This document shows, piece after piece, positions 22,550 to 33,426 of a DNA stretch of 64,000 bases; position 1 is the first letter of the stretch, and the number at the start of each line of letters is the position of its first letter. The DNA comes from Artocarpus heterophyllus. Taxonomy: Eukaryota; Streptophyta; Magnoliopsida; Rosales; Moraceae. The stretch covers positions 4,803,101-4,867,100 of the forward strand of contig CM046335.1 of the NCBI GenBank assembly GCA_025403435.1, in the 5' to 3' direction. Both the position numbers and the translations under genes were made by a program. Below the pieces are notes generated by a model, which had not been told where the DNA came from, did not search any database, and worked only from the letters and a program-made list of their open reading frames with translations.

Positions 22550-24525
22550 TGTAACGCCCCTATATGGGGGTTAACAGTTTTTAATGAGATAAAGTAAAAA
22601 TAAATAATAAAAGTAAAACCTTAAAAATAAAATTTGCCCGGGACTTAAATGAAAACTCTCAACTCAAAAATAAAAATATAAACGATAAATAAACCACAGT
22701 TTTAAATGTAGCACCTTAAATTTAATAAAATAAACTGTTGTCATCATCATTTTAACCCTCAACACATTATAATACAGTCACAGAAAGTAACAATTGATGC
22801 TTACATTATCATGAAGAACATTCTCAACAATTGAAGCAGTCCCAATGTAATATAGCTACATCACTTCCTCAACTATATTTCTCGTAGCCACCTCACACTT
22901 AGTGAGTCCTGAAAAGATATAAACATAAGGGTATGAGCAACACTATGCTCAGTAGAGAAAGCCATTACTCACCTTTAGGTTTTTATCATTACCACATTAA
23001 AATCTGCATGGTTAGTAGGTTACATCATATTCCAGATTATGAGGTTTATTATGATCACATCTTATGGATACCGTAGTTAATCATTACCAAGTGTCATAAT
23101 TACACATTTATACAAATATTACCAATCATCATTGTTCCTAGGTATCCATGTTAAATTGAGTATCACTCAACTCATCGAAACCCAAATGGGCGCACTTGAT
23201 CACCCCATAAACATTCCAAGGGTGTTCCGGTGAGGGGACATTAAGCCCCGAGTCCTCACCAAATCAATTCCTGTACAGTGTGTTCTGGGACTTTCAACCC
23301 AAGGAAGCGTCATCACCTTCCCCTTATTTTACCTTTTTGGGTATTCATGCCCAAGGACGTAACCGCCGCCCTCTTCATGTCTCACCATTTCTCTATATTA
23401 AATCATTATTAATAGAGTCAGTTTTCCTAACCATGCTTCTCAATTTATAACATATGTCAATTCATTATGTTCCTCGCCGTACAATACAAGACGAGTCCAT
23501 GTCATAGTTTCATATGTGATACTCATATAATATCATTTCAACATAGATATATATATATTGCGGCAAAACAATCAATTTTAATTCTATAAAAACCTCACAA
23601 AAATGAGTAATAGAATCCCTACCTTTCAAGCTTATCAACAGTCTCTTAATCCTGGAATCAATTAACGTTAGCTCCATACTCCCTTGATCCTAAGGCGTGC
23701 ATAAGGACAATTAAAACTAAAGCACAACATACAACTACATTCATAAAATTTATTTTAATTTAATCTTAGAATTTCAAGAAATAACCACTGCCCATAGAGG
23801 TATTATAAAGTTTAACAATATAAATTTTCTGTCTAGGGCATATACACTTAGACTTCATACATATGCTCCAAAATAGCAACAAACATAGACTTAGGTTTAA
23901 GAACGCAAATTTGAATAATCCTTTAGTATAAAAGAAAATTTATAAATGAAAGACTAAATTTGTTCATAAGATTCTAACCTCGGATTATGGTTAGTTGGAA
24001 GCTTGAAATGGCTTCAAAACAGGTTCCTTTAGTTCGGTATGACTGAAATTCTTGCTCAAATGGAGGTGATGGTGGCTGATTTTTATGGCTGCCTTGAAGA
24101 AGTTCTCTAAGTATTTTGCTTCAGCAAAGAAATAAGAAGAAGAGTGTGGGAACCGTGGAAGAGAAAGGAAGAAAAGATAAAGTCTTTGAAGAGAAGTGAT
24201 AGAAACAATTATAGAGGAGACATGTTGAAGCATGTCACGGAGGAAATAAAGAAAATGAGGGTCAAGAGTAGTTGGAAAAGATATCCTTATGTCTCATCTA
24301 AAGACTTTAACACACATAATGCCAATATGACATTTTTGAGATTTATTAGAAGTTCTAAGGCTTTTTAGTAATCATACTAAATAAATATAGGAGAATTTTA
24401 GAAAACTTAAAAATAGATAAAAAATAAATATTATAAAATAAATTTAAATGAAGCAATTTTTTTTTTATACATTAAAAATTAATTTAATTACCTCAATACC
24501 CGTTAGGAGAATAACGGGTGTCACA
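22550..24525 (-). repeat. 3' LTR of copy 2
   Basis: A 1976-bp repeat, nearly identical to 28786-30759 and closely similar to 4993-6967 in reverse. Confidence 0.95.
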
Positions 24526-24541
24526 GCTCTACCCCCCTTAA
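24526..24541 (-). other. Polypurine tract of copy 2
   Basis: On the minus strand this is the purine run TTAAGGGGGGTAGAGC next to the 3' LTR, as in copy 1. Confidence 0.87.
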
Positions 24542-25480
24542 AGAAATTTCGTCCTCGAAATTTCAATTCTAGCAATACTAGTAAAAATTATGATTCCACT
24601 ATGATTCCAATTCTGAGTCTAAACCGTTAATGTTGTTTGTCCTCCAAATTTAAGTTATCGTATCTCCACTTATTTACTTGCATAATAAATCTTACTCCTA
24701 AATCCCTCAATGAGAGTATTTCTGACAAGTTTCAACTTATAACACCGTATAATAGTCTAAGAATCTGATCAGGCATACATATTGACCATACCATGATTCC
24801 AGTCCTTCATTGTCCATGGACTGTGATTTACAATCACATTTAAGGAGATTGCCAGAGAAATTTTATATACTTCATCTTTAGGTTCCTTTTCCTTTTTGAG
24901 TAAGGAAAAGTCAAATATATTTGATTTCATACCTCAACTAATAAACTAAAACATAATCATAAAACATATATCACAAACGCTTTTATTCAAAACTATACAT
25001 TAAACTTACTCATAGAGATATTAAACGGAATCTCAGAGTTGCAAACATACCCGGCATATTTTTCATTAAACAGCTATCCTTATGACACAAACATTCAACC
25101 CAAATAATATACTCATATTTCATATGGAATATCCCCATAACTGACTCTGGTACTTCCACATAATATTAACAGAATATTACACATTACAAACATGATACGG
25201 ATACGTTTCGAGAGTACAAGGCACTCCGTATACCAGCTATCCATATCATGCATGCTTAGAGGATACAAAAACATCGATAAACAAAAGATCGGACCTTAAG
25301 AAGGATGCGTTTCGAGAGCATCAAGTACTCCGTATCCAGCCATCCCGGCATTAGGCTCAATGAATCTAAAAGATTTAACAACGACGTACCACAAGAAACA
25401 CAGAATACAAGGCAAACGGTTATTCGTAACACATGAAATACGGACACACATGCCTACATGCCAAAGATAAAACAAAAAGA
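24542..25480 (-). other. 3' untranslated part of copy 2
   Basis: Counterpart of 4038-4978 in copy 1, with the same imperfect direct repeats around ATACGGAGT (25200-25340). No gene is supported. Confidence 0.6.
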
Positions 25481-26131
25481 TTACAGATGGAGATTCAAAT
25501 CAATTGGCCGCTCCCGGCTTTCCCTTTCCCATTCAAGCTTGGATGTTGCAGTGTCGGATTCTGGATGTATGATTTGCATTTTATCTATCAATTCCTCAGC
25601 TGTTGAAGCAGTAACAAAGATTTGTCTCTCCGATTCTGTAGTGATGTTTTCTTCCACAGCGTAATCTAGAAATTTCAAAAGACCGTCATAAAAACCCTTT
25701 ACGTTCAGCAGACCCAAAGGTTTGGAATAAAAGCCCAACAATTGCCCACAAGCAACTATAAATATTTCCTCAAGAGTACCTAGACCACCAGGTAATGCTA
25801 TAAAAGCATCAGAATTATAGATTATGTCTTTAAAATTTTTAGGGATACTCCTGACTCCTTCTCCCTTACCTATGGCTTCCTTACAAAGGTTTCCTTCAAC
25901 TGGAATATGAGGCCAAATTCTTACATCAGCAGCGTCGCTAGACCTAGCTGCTAGTGCCATATTTACCATCATTTTTATACTACCACCCCCATAGATTATG
26001 TTAATCTTCTTGCGTGCTAGGACTTGCCCTAAGTGATTTGCAGCTTCTAAATAAGCTTTATCTTTTCCAAAGCTGGAACCACAAAAGACACAGACATTCT
26101 TTATTTTCTTCGTGGACTGGGAGGTAGACAT
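25481..26131 (-). CDS. LOG-family-like protein in retroelement, copy 2
   Basis: A 216-residue intronless frame from the ATG at 26131. It differs from copy 1 at three positions (Leu21 to Phe, Gln33 to His, Thr69 to Ala) and has no stop or frameshift. It keeps VCVFCGSS, YGGGS, PGGLGTLEE and the LNLHL tail, and shares the unusual SIKMMV and IPKNFK segments. Those changes therefore predate the split of the two copies. The enzyme family releases active cytokinin from its riboside monophosphate; whether this version does so is open. It lies downstream of the Cys-finger gene and would depend on the element's LTR promoter. Confidence 0.9.
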   Translation of the reverse strand: MSTSQSTKKIKNVCVFCGSSFGKDKAYLEAANHLGQVLARKKINIIYGGGSIKMMVNMALAARSSDAADVRIWPHIPVEGNLCKEAIGKGEGVRSIPKNFKDIIYNSDAFIALPGGLGTLEEIFIVACGQLLGFYSKPLGLLNVKGFYDGLLKFLDYAVEENITTESERQIFVTASTAEELIDKMQIIHPESDTATSKLEWERESRERPIDLNLHL

Positions 26132-26774
26132 ATTTGGTTTATAGAAGTGGTTGCTTAATGTCTGCTCCACTTAGACTTCGGGTTCTACATGAGTTTTTAA
26201 AGATGAGAAATATACAAAAAGGGCTAAAGAGATAGACGAGTAGGTAATGAAAAGGTAATCCAAAGATTTAAACAAAATCTTGTGCGGATAAGAAAGTAAG
26301 ATAAGGTGATTGATAGTTTACAGAAAATCTGATTCACTTTTTGAAAAAGATTAGACTCTAATTGTATAACTTTTGACAATTGAGAACAATTTGACAGAAG
26401 ACCCTCTTGACACAACTGTAGACTTTTTGACAAATATACACCAAGTCTAGATATTTAATATAAACGACAAATACTGTAGAACTTTTGAAATTTGAGACAC
26501 AAATCTTGAAATATCTGGATAAGCTTTTCAAAATTCAAACATATTACTGTACCGTATGTGACGTGTCTGAGAAGATAATATATTTTATTATATATATATT
26601 TAAGAAAATCATAAATTAAATAAGATATTAACACTTACTGTATCAATCTAATAATCACAATTATTTCAAACACAAAAGCAAATATTCTGAGTAAAAGAAA
26701 AACACAAACTGTTGAACATCAGCTAAAACTGCTTCAAATAAGTAAAGACTAAATAACCTTTATAGAGCGATGAC
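26132..26774 (-). other. Spacer between cargo genes of copy 2
   Basis: Counterpart of 2744-3386. AT-rich, with no supported gene. Confidence 0.55.
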
Positions 26775-27296
26775 TTATTCCCCATCCAGTTTTCTTATGG
26801 CTTGGCAAACAGGATCTAGAAATACCATATTCCTGAGGCGTTGTCTTTCTGCATAAAATTTGGGCCAGAGTTTAAAAATAGCTCCTTGAACATATCCACT
26901 AGGGTGACCGTGAAGAGGAGGATGGATGCTATCCAAGTTCTCCTTTGAAAGTCCATCCCTACAAAACCTTATTTTATCCTCTCTATTCGTAGACATATAA
27001 CCAGGTGAAGTACATTTACCGTTACAATTTTGTCTTCCACATTTGTTACAAGTGACCACGATGGCACGAGCTCTTCTTTTCATTGCACTACGACTGGTAC
27101 CTGTTCCTGGTAAACCGACATCTTGACTAAAGTCACTCGGACGGATTTTCCCCTCTATTAACATTCTCACATCACAAGGGATACCAAAACGCATAAGAAT
27201 CCATAACAGAGTAATTCTAGCCTTGTATTTCTTTCTGAGAATCTTTTGGGAGAGTGATGGGAAATACTTTCTCAGGTGTTGGTACTTTGGGTCCAT
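26775..27296 (-). CDS. Basic Cys-rich finger protein in retroelement, copy 2
   Basis: A 173-residue frame with the same ATG and stop as copy 1 and five replacements (Arg30 to Leu, Leu77 to Arg, Leu98 to Pro, Thr149 to Ala, Lys173 to Glu). The four finger cysteines (83, 86, 91, 95), KRR 73-75 and the hydrophobic segment are unchanged. Kinship to virus nucleic-acid-binding proteins is inferred from layout, as for copy 1. A role in the element's RNA packaging is an alternative. Confidence 0.72.
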   Translation of the reverse strand: MDPKYQHLRKYFPSLSQKILRKKYKARITLLWILMRFGIPCDVRMLIEGKIRPSDFSQDVGLPGTGTSRSAMKRRARAIVVTCNKCGRQNCNGKCTSPGYMSTNREDKIRFCRDGLSKENLDSIHPPLHGHPSGYVQGAIFKLWPKFYAERQRLRNMVFLDPVCQAIRKLDGE

Positions 27297-28765
27297 GATG
27301 AGATGAAAGAAGAGTAAATAGAAAGGAAAAATTAAGATAGTAAATTGCAGAATCCTAGAATTCCTTCTTCTTTTAGAGGAAAAGAAGAATTTTTAATGAA
27401 AAAGAAGAGGATTTGCGATTTAAAGAGAAAATAACAAATTAAGAGAGAAAAAGTGAACTCGGAGAAATAAGCTCTTATGCACAGTAAACGTATATGTAAA
27501 CAATGATTAAACCACTGTATATGACACGTATAGAGACCACGTGGGAGAGACAGTGTGAATCAAACTGATTTAAGATTTGAACTAGGCCCAAATGTTCTTA
27601 GTTGAAAATGGTCAGGTTGTTTCGGGCCTTAACACATTTAGAACGAGTTAAATAACAAACATAAAATTGAAAACCAATTTGTATGAATCTTAAACTCAAT
27701 TCAAAGCCCACTATAGATAAAGTTAACTATAAACAACAAATCTAATTTAACGACAACAAGGATCTTCCTGAATGATATTTAAAATCATTTCATAACAACA
27801 CAATCTTCCAGCAACTCAAATGATTTTGTTTTAATCAAAACCTTATTGAACAATGCATACACCCATATGTTATTCATAATACTTAACATCTATCAATGGA
27901 TTCATCATCATTACTACCAAGGGTTTAGAATGTGACTAACCTTGAAATCAATACGATTTACGTCTTTCAACGTAGACCATATCAACGAACAAAGACACTA
28001 GATGTTACTACTTAAGAACATCTACAATCCCCATAATTCTACTCATACAATATATAATTTCCTCATATAACAAAACCTTAGGTAACCAAAAGATTCACTG
28101 ATACACTTAAATACAATGTACGTAACAAAATATTCCAATTTTGAGATTCATGCATTCTAGACTTTACACAGTCTCAACAGACCAAAAGTCTAACATTTAT
28201 CTCTCTCAAGATTCAATACCATGATTCCCAACTTATATCATATTCCTCAAATATATAGAACTTTTAAGAAAAGACATTGACACTTATGTGCTCCATCGAA
28301 TCCACACATAATCATTACTTAGGTTTGAATCAATCACGAAAAATTTGGCATATCTATGTCAAACTTTAAAATCAATAAATCAAGCCTTATATTTCTTATT
28401 GTTTTTCACGAGACAAAAGGCTTTTAAATCCTCGTATCTATACGAATTTCTCATCGTTTATACGAATTAGATATGCTTATAGGTCCAAATATTATACGAA
28501 TCTCTCATAAGCATTCTACTTATAAACTCATTCCATATAATTATCATTCCCTTATAACTATTAATACTTTCCTTCTATATAATTATTGTACTCATATAAC
28601 TATTGATATTTTCATTCTATGGCCTTTCCATGTTACATCCTTCTAGACTGTATAAATCAATGTGAAGGTTCATTTTGATGATGACAATAAAAATTCAGCT
28701 TCAAAACCATCTCAAAAATATATTTTTTTAAAGTGGTGCTACACTCCCTAGGTTAACCGAACCTA
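27297..28765 (-). other. Untranslated leader of copy 2
   Basis: Counterpart of 774-2221. No gag-like or other long frame is present. Confidence 0.6.
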
Positions 28766-28778
28766 GGCTCTGATACCA
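28766..28778 (-). other. Primer-binding site of copy 2
   Basis: On the minus strand it reads TGGTATCAGAGCC, seven bases after the 5' LTR. Confidence 0.93.
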
Positions 28779-28785
28779 AAAATTC

Positions 28786-30759
28786 TGTAACGCCCCTATA
28801 TGGGGGTTAACAGTTTTTAATGAGATAAAGTAAAAATAAATAATAAAAGTAAAACCTTAAAAATAAAATTTGCCCGGGACTTAAATGAAAACTCTCAACT
28901 CAAAAATAAAAATATAAACGATAAATAAACCACAGTTTTAAATGTAGCACCTTAAATTTAATAAAATAAACTGTTGTCATCATCATTTTAACCCTCAACA
29001 CATTATAATACAGTCACAGAAAGTAACAATTGATGCTTACATTATCATGAAGAACATTCTCAACAATTGAAGCAGTCCCAATGTAATATAGCTACATCAC
29101 TTCCTCAACTATATTTCTCGTAGCCACCTCACACTTAGTGAGTCCTGAAAAGATATAAACATAAGGGTATGAGCAACACTATGCTCAGTAGAGAAAGCCA
29201 TTACTCACATTTAGGTTTTTATCATTACCACATTAAAATCTGCATGGTTAGTAGGTTACATCATATTCCAGATTATGAGGTTTATTATGATCACATCTTA
29301 TGGATACCGTAGTTAATCATTACCAAGTGTCATAATTACACATTTATACAAATATTACCAATCATCATTGTTCCTAGGTATCCATGTTAAATTGAGTATC
29401 ACTCAACTCATCGAAACCCAAATGGGCGCACTTGATCACCCCATAAACATTCCAAGGGTGTTCCGGTGAGGGGACATTAAGCCCCGAGTCCTCACCAAAT
29501 CAATTCCTGTACAGTGTGTTCTGGGACTTTCAACCCAAGGAAGCGTCATCACCTTCCCCTTATTTTACCTTTTTGGGTATTCATGCCCAAGGACGTAACC
29601 GCCGCCCTCTTCATGTCTCACCATTTCTCTATATTAAATCATTATTAATAGAGTCAGTTTTCCTAACCATGCTTCTCAATTTATAACATATGTCAATTCA
29701 TTATGTTCCTCGCCGTACAATACAAGACGAGTCCATGTCATAGTTTCATATGTGATACACATATAATATCAGTTCAACATAGATATATATATTGCGGCAA
29801 AACAATCAATTTTAATTCTATAAAAACCTCACAAAAATGAGTAATAGAATCCCTACCTTTCAAGCTTATCAACAGTCTCTTAATCCTGGAATCAATTAAC
29901 GTTAGCTCCATACTCCCTTGATCCTAAGGCGTGCATAAGGACAATTAAAACTAAAGCACAACATACAACTACATTCATAAAATTTATTTTAATTTAATCT
30001 TAGAATTTCAAGAAATAACCACTGCCCATAGAGGTATTATAAAGTTTAACAATATAAATTTTCTGTCTAGGGCATATACACTTAGACTTCATACATATGC
30101 TCCAAAATAGCAACAAACATAGACTTAGGTTTAAGAACGCAAATTTGAATAATCCTTTAGTATAAAAGAAAATTTATAAATGAAAGACTAAATTTGTTCA
30201 TAAGATTCTAACCTCGGATTATGGTTAGTTGGAAGCTTGAAATGGCTTCAAAACAGGTTCCTTTAGTTCGGTATGACTGAAATTCTTGCTCAAATGGAGG
30301 TGATGGTGGCTGATTTTTATGGCTGCCTTGAAGAAGTTCTCTAAGTATTTTGCTTCAGCAAAGAAATAAGAAGAAGAGTGTGGGAACCGTGGAAGAGAAA
30401 GGAAGAAAAGATAAAGTCTTTGAAGAGAAGTGATAGAAACAATTATAGAGGAGACATGTTGAAGCATGTCACGGAGGAAATAAAGAAAATGAGGGTCAAG
30501 AGTAGTTGGAAAAGATATCCTTATGTCTCATCTAAAGACTTTAACACACATAATGCCAATATGACATTTTTGAGATTTATTAGAAGTTCTAAGGCTTTTT
30601 AGTAATCATACTAAATAAATATAGGAGAATTTTAGAAAACTTAAAAATAGATAAAAAATAAATATTATAAAATAAATTTAAATGAAGCAATTTTTTTTTT
30701 ATACATTAAAAATTAATTTAATTACCTCAATACCCGTTAGGAGAATAACGGGTGTCACA
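28786..30759 (-). repeat. 5' LTR of copy 2
   Basis: A 1974-bp repeat, with TGTCACA at the right edge (TGTGACA on the minus strand) and AGCAC target duplication outside. Confidence 0.95.
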
Positions 30760-31515
30760 AGCACCCATTGTGAAGGGTGATAGGTTCAATTTTAACCAGT
30801 GCCAAAAAATGAGCTCGAATTGGAACAAATGAAAAACATTCCATATGCTTCAGCTGTTGGAAGCCTAATGTATGCTCATGTCTGTACAAGACCTGACATT
30901 GCATTTGTTGTGGGAATGTTGGGGAGATATCAGAGTAACCCAAGTGTTGACCACTGGAGAGCTGCAAAGAAGGTGATGAGATACCTTCAAGGGACTAAAG
31001 ATTACATGCTCATGTATAGACGGACTGATAATCTGGAGGTGATTGGATACTCCGACGCAGACTTTGCTGGCTGTGTTGATTCGAGAAAATCAACATCTGG
31101 TTATGTTTTTATGTTTGCCGGTGGAGCTGTATCTTGGAGGAGTGTGAAACAGACTTTAACTGCTACCTCTACTATGGAGGCCGAGTTCGTTTCTTGTTTT
31201 GAAGCTATTTCGCATGGTGTATGGTTGAAGAGTTTCATATCCGGGCTTAAAATTGTGGATTCTATTTCTAGGCCATTGAGACTGTACTGTGACAATTCAG
31301 CTGCGGTATTTATGGCCAAGAACAACAAGAGCGGTAGTCGAAGTAAACACATCGACATTAAATACTTGGCTATAAGAGAACGTGTTAAAGAAAAGAAAGT
31401 GGTCATTGAACACATTAGCACTGAGTTAATGATTGTCGATCCTTTAACTAAAGGCATGCCACCAAAGTTTTTTAAGGATCATGTAGGACGAATGGGACTT
31501 GGTTCCATGATGTGA
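30760..31515 (+). pseudogene. pol: copia reverse transcriptase end and RNase H
   Basis: Continues the copia polyprotein after the nested insertion. A one-base slip near 30795-30805 shifts the frame. The RNase H region shows SDADFAGC, STSGYVF, TMEAEF, LYCDNSAA and SKHIDIKY, then DPLTKGMPPK near the end. Stop at 31513-31515. Confidence 0.9.
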
Positions 31516-31708
31516 ATTTTATTGTACGTACATTTGGTTATTTATTTTTATGAAACTCTTATTCAGTTGTGATGTTTTCTCATATTCAGTTGTGTACATA
31601 TTCAGTTACCTTGAGAAAAATCAATTAAGTTGGACCTAGAATAAACATAGGGTTTATTCATTAAGTTGCGTTACCATTAGAAAATTTATGTGGACTAAGT
31701 GGGAGAAT
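31516..31708 (+). other. copia 3' untranslated region and polypurine tract
   Basis: AAGTGGGAGAA at 31697-31707 lies against the 3' LTR. No gene. Confidence 0.85.
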
Positions 31709-32178
31709 GTTATTTTTTAATTTATTTATTATTATTTATTTGGTTTTTTAAATGATAATAAATAAATAAAAATAAATTTAAGTGGTCCAATAGACACGTA
31801 TTTTCTAAAGGGTGTCAACCAAAGGGTATTCAGAACTGTTATAATGCTTCAGAAAAAATACCTATTTTCATGAAAGGTAACGTACACCCTGATAGTGGGT
31901 GTCTATAAATATCACGTTAAAGAGGGTCCCAAAGTCTATGCAATTTTTCAGAAATACACCATCTCTAAAATTGCAGAAGGTTTAAAAGATTCTCTTTCTT
32001 TCACAAGTTTTGTTTCTTCAGGAATTCTTTTCAGAAAAACTCTCCATTCATTAATCAGATTATCAATGCTGGAGGTCAGTTTTCGTTCTTTACGTTTCCG
32101 TATTTAGATGATTTTCATGCAATTTGGTTTATGCATATATGAAAATCATAACTCTGTTTATATGTAAATAATCTTACA
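31709..32178 (+). repeat. 3' LTR of copia element
   Basis: A 470-bp repeat TGTTAT...CTTACA followed by the AATTA duplication. Confidence 0.95.
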
Positions 32179-32183
32179 AATTA

Positions 32184-33426
32184 GTATGTGATTATATAGT
32201 ACATAATGTAACATCATTATTATAATGCAACTTTTTCTATTTTATAATTACTATAAACAATTGTTATATTAAAATTCCATCGAAAAATCTTGCCAGTGAA
32301 ATTTTCTCCATTAAATTGGATCAATTCGAGAAATATTACTTTTGTAGTATTGATTTTCAATTTTATTTTTACATGAGAAAGTATGAAACATACTACTTCC
32401 AATGAATGTAAAATACAATTATTTCAAGTATTTTGAGTTATGGTTAAACAAATATGTTTTACTTAAGGGTATTTTAGTAAAGGAAGAAAAAAGAAAAATG
32501 ATAGTAAATAACACTTTTTCAAAACTTCTAGAAGTAAACATCATGTTTTGAAAACAGATTGAATGTGTAAATAATTTATTGTTTCTCATATGTATAGTGT
32601 AAATAATTATTATTTATATAGTAAATAATATTTACGTCATAAATCTACAACTTATTACAAATATTTTCAAAAACAATTCTTTACTTTAAAAACTTTCAAA
32701 AATCTACTATTTTTCTTATACTCCCAAGATTGGAGAATACTATACTAAAAATAAAAAAATGGTATAGAAAGGACCATTTTTGAACACTTCATTTATGATT
32801 TGCCAAGAAACTAATAATATTGTCACCACATCCTCTTCTAGGCTTTCATTGATTTAGCTTTCCATTATTACCCTGTGTGCCAATTTTCTCAAAAAAAAAA
32901 AAGAAGAAGAAACTCGTGGTGGGTAGTTAATAAATTACCCACGTGCAAAACCTTTTTTTTTTTTTATCGATTTTAATTAAATTCATAGAAGCAGTTGCCG
33001 TAATTACTCAATAAAAAAAAATAAAAGGTACTTACAAATACTAAGTAAATAGTGTTAATGTTGCATTAACCAATAGTTTATCGACTATTTCAAGAAACCA
33101 CTTACGAAGGGTAAAATGGTCATTATGTCTCGTTTGATGGATTTTTGGTTGTAGACGCTTTTTTTAAACTGTGTAACTCTTCAAATCCCAATTATGTAAA
33201 TGACTCCACTTAAATATGATTCTAATGGGCCTCTCCGTAGTTTCATTGGCCTAGAGCGCAATTGCCTCATCAGACCGACTGAAGGCCCAATCAGCTATGG
33301 CTTCAGACAGATCCAAGGCCCGTTAAACTTCCCCCTTCTCCGAGCTTGGGAGGTTTAAAGATAAAACGCACTGCAGATTTCCACAGCGCATTGGCGCGCA
33401 GCTTCGTAGGAGAAACGGCGACAACA
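32184..33426. other. Intergenic region before OSB gene
   Basis: AT-rich, with several GTAAATA-type repeats (32500-32720) resembling those at 36100-36330. No gene is supported. The last 150 bp, before the ATG, are GC-richer and probably hold the promoter and 5' UTR of the OSB gene. Confidence 0.55.

Larger units (their letters stand above)
22550..30759 (-). mobile_element. Non-autonomous LOG-bearing LTR retrotransposon, complete copy 2, nested in copia
   Basis: A complete 8210-bp element flanked by perfect AGCAC duplications (22545-22549, 30760-30764). Left LTR is 22550-24525 and right LTR 28786-30759; reading on the minus strand, the right LTR is the 5' one. LTRs differ at only about three bases plus one TA-repeat indel, so the insertion is very young. 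It has the same primer site, polypurine tract and two open cargo frames as copy 1, and no retroviral enzymes. It shows the true ends of the element and that it transposes by the normal LTR route. Confidence 0.96.
17645..32178 (+). mobile_element. Ty1/copia retrotransposon, defective, interrupted by copy 2 of the LOG-bearing element
   Basis: LTRs at 17645-18115 and 31709-32178 are flanked by perfect AATTA duplications (17640-17644, 32179-32183). The primer-binding site TGGTATCAAGAGC (18118-18130) and polypurine tract AAGTGGGAGAA (31697-31707) are in place. Domain order is gag, protease, integrase, reverse transcriptase, RNase H, which defines copia. Stops and frameshifts make it inactive. The LTRs differ at roughly 15 positions in 470, so it is clearly older than the nested copy. 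Without the nested copy it would be about 6.3 kb. Confidence 0.96.
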
